Positions 6,095 to 8,623 of a stretch of DNA of 8,623 bases are shown piece by piece (the first letter of the stretch is position 1; every line of letters starts with the position of its first letter). The stretch is from Chlamydiota bacterium (lineage in GTDB: Bacteria; Chlamydiota; Chlamydiia; Chlamydiales; Parachlamydiaceae). The notes under the pieces are model-generated. The model was not told the origin of the DNA, ran no database searches, and saw nothing but the letters and a program-made list of their open reading frames with translations. Made by a program: the position numbers and the translations under genes. Where the stretch lies: NCBI GenBank assembly GCA_013286075.1, contig JABDGJ010000037.1, positions 1 through 8,623 on the forward strand, read 5' to 3'.

Positions 6095-6967
6095 TTAGTT
6101 TTTGGATCGGAGACGTTCCACAACATTGACAATAATAGGGTCGAAGCAATCGTTCATTTTCTCTTCTATTTTTATTTTTTCTAAAGCTCGTTCTTTTCCA
6201 ATCCAACGTGCATATCTTGGGTATTTATGATTATGGAGAAAATCTAAGTCTCTTGCCCAATAATGATGGAGTCGTATTCTTTCATTACAACAATCTCTGA
6301 CTACATTTTTCTTTAATTTTTGTTTTTTGGCGTTTACATGATAATATCCTTCGATATACGCACAAGTATGGGGTAAAAATGAATTTTTTAGATCGACTCT
6401 TTCTGGTCTGACGATGGATTTCACTATTCGATTTAGAGGATATGACATGTCTGCCCTCTTTAGCAATTGGAGGATCATCCATGTATCTTGGGAAATTTTT
6501 TGTATTCCAGAGGATCCATAGAAAACCCAATGAATACAAACTCCTCCAAAATCTTCAAAATCAAGCAAAAATAATTTTAAATCCCGATCTTGAATAGGGA
6601 CAATAAACTCATCTGTATCAATGATGGCAAGCCATTTACTTCTGTTTTTTGCACGCCGCAAAGCATCTTTATACGCATCACATTGGACTACCCACCATTC
6701 CTTGTCGGTGGTATAAGTCCTATTCCAATAGATATATTCCACAACTCCTTCTTTCACATAAGCGTCGAGAATTTCACGAGGATGGTCGGTGCTTATATTG
6801 TCGTATACGTAAAAATGATCCACACCTATTAATCGATGATAATCAATCCATTCTTTTAAAAAAGAAGCTTCATTTTGAAAAATACAGCAGGCTGAAATTT
6901 CATATTCATACGCTGAAGCACTCACACTACATAAAAAATATAACATGACGAGAATAAAGCGTTTCAT
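6095..6967 (-). CDS. signal-peptide-bearing glycosyltransferase (GT92/GT2-like)
   Basis: This is a 290-residue protein that probably transfers a sugar from a nucleotide sugar; the acceptor is unknown. I chose the ATG at 6967 over the in-frame TTG at 7003 because the protein then opens with a classic signal peptide: MKRF, a hydrophobic core, then SASA at 16-19, with cleavage near residue 19. The catalytic domain starts at once: CCIFQNEASFLKEWIDYH (27-44), GVDHFYVYDNISTD (48-61), and the metal-binding DTDEF at 117-121. HWVFYGSSG at 146-154 and HHYWARD at 234-240 follow. The order and spacing match the GT-A-like 'DUF23/GT92' and related GT2_4 families, and all expected acidic residues are present. 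Nine cysteines would suit an oxidising compartment. The gene lies 102 bases downstream of yqgE on the same strand, so it may be read from the same transcript. Confidence 0.85.
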   Translation of the reverse strand: MKRFILVMLYFLCSVSASAYEYEISACCIFQNEASFLKEWIDYHRLIGVDHFYVYDNISTDHPREILDAYVKEGVVEYIYWNRTYTTDKEWWVVQCDAYKDALRRAKNRSKWLAIIDTDEFIVPIQDRDLKLFLLDFEDFGGVCIHWVFYGSSGIQKISQDTWMILQLLKRADMSYPLNRIVKSIVRPERVDLKNSFLPHTCAYIEGYYHVNAKKQKLKKNVVRDCCNERIRLHHYWARDLDFLHNHKYPRYARWIGKERALEKIKIEEKMNDCFDPIIVNVVERLRSKN

Positions 6968-7069
6968 CTTCAAGTTCTCTATACCGAAGTGGTTTGTGAT
7001 CAATTTGTTTCGCTCTTGTTACTATGTTAAAGATGACAAAAAAGACAATTTAGCATGCAAATGGAGTTT

Positions 7070-7639
7070 CTAATTGAGCGAAAGGTCTTCTGGAATCATT
7101 GAAAGGGTGGCATACTTTCCCCCCATTTCGCGCAGTAGGGTCTGCCAGAGTTTTTCAGGAGGAACGTGGAATATAAATTTCTCGCTTGCTGGATAAAGGA
7201 ACCATTGCCCATCGAGAAATTCTCTTTCTAATTGCCCTGTGCCCCACCCCGCATATCCAAAACACAAATGAATATAAGGACCCTCTGGTTTTGCTATTGC
7301 TTCTTGTAGAAATTGCAAATCTCCTCCTAGATATACATCATCGCAAATTTTCAAGGTTTGGCTTTCGATTTGGTTTGAAGTGTGAAGCAGCATCATTTGG
7401 TTAGTTTGTACAGGGCCTCCAGCTCGAATTCCAATTCTTTGATTAGATTCTTGGTTGATATGGACAATTTCTTCAGGAAGATCCAATTCAAGTGGTTTAT
7501 TGATGAGTAATCCAAAAGAGCCATTTGCAGTGTGTTCGCACACCAAAAGGACGCCTCGAAAAAAGAAACCAATATCGATATCAGGAGTTGCGACTAAAAA
7601 AGTACCCTTTTGGATTTGCGAATAAGCAGGGCCTTCCAT
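7070..7639 (-). CDS. yqgE: YqgE/AlgH family protein (UPF0301/DUF179)
   Basis: This 189-residue protein covers the complete YqgE/AlgH domain. The family blocks are: KGTFLVATP at 11-19, [11 protein letters not shown]...[10 protein letters not shown] at 26-49, GGPVQ at 74-78 with the LLHTS strand at 84-88, and the signature [22 protein letters not shown] at 126-147. The biochemical role of the family is not established; links to alginate regulation in Pseudomonas are indirect. No signal peptide or membrane segment is present, so it is cytosolic. A strong AGGAG (7646-7650, minus strand) seven bases before the ATG overlaps the stop region of the upstream MCE gene. With the 9-base gap, this indicates a shared transcript. 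Confidence 0.95.
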   Translation of the reverse strand: MEGPAYSQIQKGTFLVATPDIDIGFFFRGVLLVCEHTANGSFGLLINKPLELDLPEEIVHINQESNQRIGIRAGGPVQTNQMMLLHTSNQIESQTLKICDDVYLGGDLQFLQEAIAKPEGPYIHLCFGYAGWGTGQLEREFLDGQWFLYPASEKFIFHVPPEKLWQTLLREMGGKYATLSMIPEDLSLN

Positions 7640-7645
7640 ACACTT

Positions 7646-7650
7646 CTCCT
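7646..7650 (-). promoter_or_regulatory. ribosome binding site of yqgE overlapping the MCE gene stop
   Basis: AGGAG on the minus strand lies with 6-7 bases of spacing to the ATG at 7639 and overlaps the TAG at 7651-7649. It confirms the yqgE start and points to coupled reading of the two genes. Confidence 0.7.
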
Positions 7651-8623
7651 AGTTTGTACCTTGATCGATAATTTGTTCGTTATACATCTTTAAGTTTTCG
7701 CTCATTTGTTCAACCCCTTCTAACAATTCTGAGAATTCTTTAGTAAATATAGGATCAGTGAGTAGAGAACAAGGATAAGATTCTGCTGTATCAAGGGCAA
7801 AGGAAACTCGGGAGAGAGAATCTGAAATGAGATTTACTTCTTCGTTAAAATATTGATTAAATAGAAGAGGATTCGATAGTTTTTCCAGTAGCTGGAGGCG
7901 TCTTGCTTGGACTCTTTGCCATCTTTTATTTGAATGAAACAGGAGTCCATACGTATTGATATCGTTCATGACGACTTCACCCTTGTGCAAAATAGATTTC
8001 AGTCGCAAGTAGGTGTCATCTTTCATAAACAATTGTCCGATAGATCCTTTTCCTTGCATTGTGTAATCAATCATCTGATTTGCTTGATCAGAAAAACGGA
8101 CTGCATTTTGACTAAAGACATAAAAATGATCAATTGTCCGATCGACATGTGTCCAAGAATTGTTCACTCTGTCGGTGAGGTTGGCGACATTGTCAATTAT
8201 TCGGCCCCATTGAGGCCGATTAAAAGTAGCAGTAATGTCTACAATATTTTGTAGACTCTCTTTGAGTCGATGAACAATTTTCTCATTTTTTACTTGGTTC
8301 ATAAATTCGTGCACATCATCCAGTGCGACTACAAATTTTTTTGTGAGATCCCCAATTTCCTTCATTGTGTCTTCTACGCTTGTGGTAATTCCAGCGTATA
8401 AAATCTCCTCTTCCACATTTCTCAGTTTTTGGTCTGGTTGCAATGGTTGGGGGTTAATCTCCACATTCCTTTCACCTAAAAGTCCTGAGGTTCGTAAAGT
8501 AATTCGATCCGAATTGAAAATGTCGACACTGGAATCTACTTTTAATACCAACTCGTAGACATAAATCTCTCCTTTTTGGGTCGTTCGGCCCGTTCTTGCT
8601 TCCGGTAATTCTTGGATGGAGAT
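7649..8623 (-). CDS. MCE (MlaD-like) family protein, C-terminal 324 residues (5' end beyond window)
   Basis: The frame is open to the right edge, so the true start and the expected N-terminal membrane anchor are outside the window; an in-frame TTG at 8551 is not a credible start. Visible residues 1-58 are the second half of an MCE domain. Within it, LVLKVDSSVDIFNSDRITL is followed by the hallmark TSGLLGERNVEINP at 45-58. MCE proteins form hexameric rings that bind lipid and work with MlaE/MlaF-type ABC transporters between the two membranes. After the domain comes a long, mostly alpha-helical tail (residues 80-324: TSVEDTMKEIGDLTKKFV..., NLTDRVNNSW..., ANQMIDYTMQGKGSIGQLF), as in longer MCE proteins whose helices make a tube. 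The 'GKGSIG.LF..D' motif within the tail recurs in many family members. It stands directly upstream of yqgE. Whether mlaE/mlaF partners lie further upstream cannot be seen. Confidence 0.9.
   Translation of the reverse strand: MSIQELPEARTGRTTQKGEIYVYELVLKVDSSVDIFNSDRITLRTSGLLGERNVEINPQPLQPDQKLRNVEEEILYAGITTSVEDTMKEIGDLTKKFVVALDDVHEFMNQVKNEKIVHRLKESLQNIVDITATFNRPQWGRIIDNVANLTDRVNNSWTHVDRTIDHFYVFSQNAVRFSDQANQMIDYTMQGKGSIGQLFMKDDTYLRLKSILHKGEVVMNDINTYGLLFHSNKRWQRVQARRLQLLEKLSNPLLFNQYFNEEVNLISDSLSRVSFALDTAESYPCSLLTDPIFTKEFSELLEGVEQMSENLKMYNEQIIDQGTN

Noticed and set aside
6968..7003. N-terminal extension of the glycosyltransferase from a TTG at 7003
   Set aside because: The ATG at 6967 gives a textbook signal peptide; the 12 extra residues would precede it with a polar stretch, and TTG has no good ribosome binding site.
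8549..8551. TTG start for the MCE protein
   Set aside because: The frame continues upstream to the window edge with sequence fitting the MCE domain, so the protein starts outside the window.

Overview
The window looks like a piece of a low-GC Chlamydiota chromosome, most likely one of the environmental (Parachlamydia/Simkania/Rhabdochlamydia-type) lineages rather than Chlamydiaceae. This rests on the close resemblance, from memory, of L21, L27 and Obg to chlamydial versions (an Obg of about 333 residues with chlamydial-type Obg and G-domain blocks, and an L27 starting [16 protein letters not shown]). A large Rhs/YD-repeat protein and lineage-type membrane proteins without recognisable homologues fit the same assignment. 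The exact genus cannot be told from the sequence alone.

Layout from left to right. (1) Positions 1-1787, minus strand: the N-terminal 595 residues of an Rhs/YD-repeat protein with a signal peptide. Its C-terminus lies outside the window. (2) A 233-base divergent spacer with candidate promoters. (3) Positions 2021-3725, plus strand: the conserved block rplU, rpmA, obg. rplU and rpmA are separated by one base. A 12-bp inverted repeat and a good -10 hexamer lie between rpmA and obg. (4) Positions 3726-3894: a short junction with three 10-bp tandem repeats running into what reads like the broken-off end of a winged-helix domain. (5) Positions 3895-5951, minus strand: two translationally coupled genes (TGATG overlap) for a small two-helix membrane protein and a 560-residue protein with an N-terminal membrane domain, neither of recognised family. 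(6) Positions 6095-6967, minus strand: a glycosyltransferase of the GT92/GT2-like type preceded by a signal peptide. (7) Positions 7070-8623, minus strand: YqgE/AlgH family protein directly downstream of an MCE (MlaD-like) lipid-transport protein whose N-terminus runs off the right edge.

The ribosomal/Obg block is housekeeping (50S assembly and its GTPase checkpoint). The right-hand operon concerns the envelope (MCE lipid trafficking; YqgE of unknown function). The Rhs protein, the coupled membrane pair, the exported glycosyltransferase and the gene relic make up the accessory content and are the parts most worth a second look. No tRNA, rRNA, CRISPR array, transposase or complete mobile element was seen. 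No gene-free stretch exceeds 300 bases.
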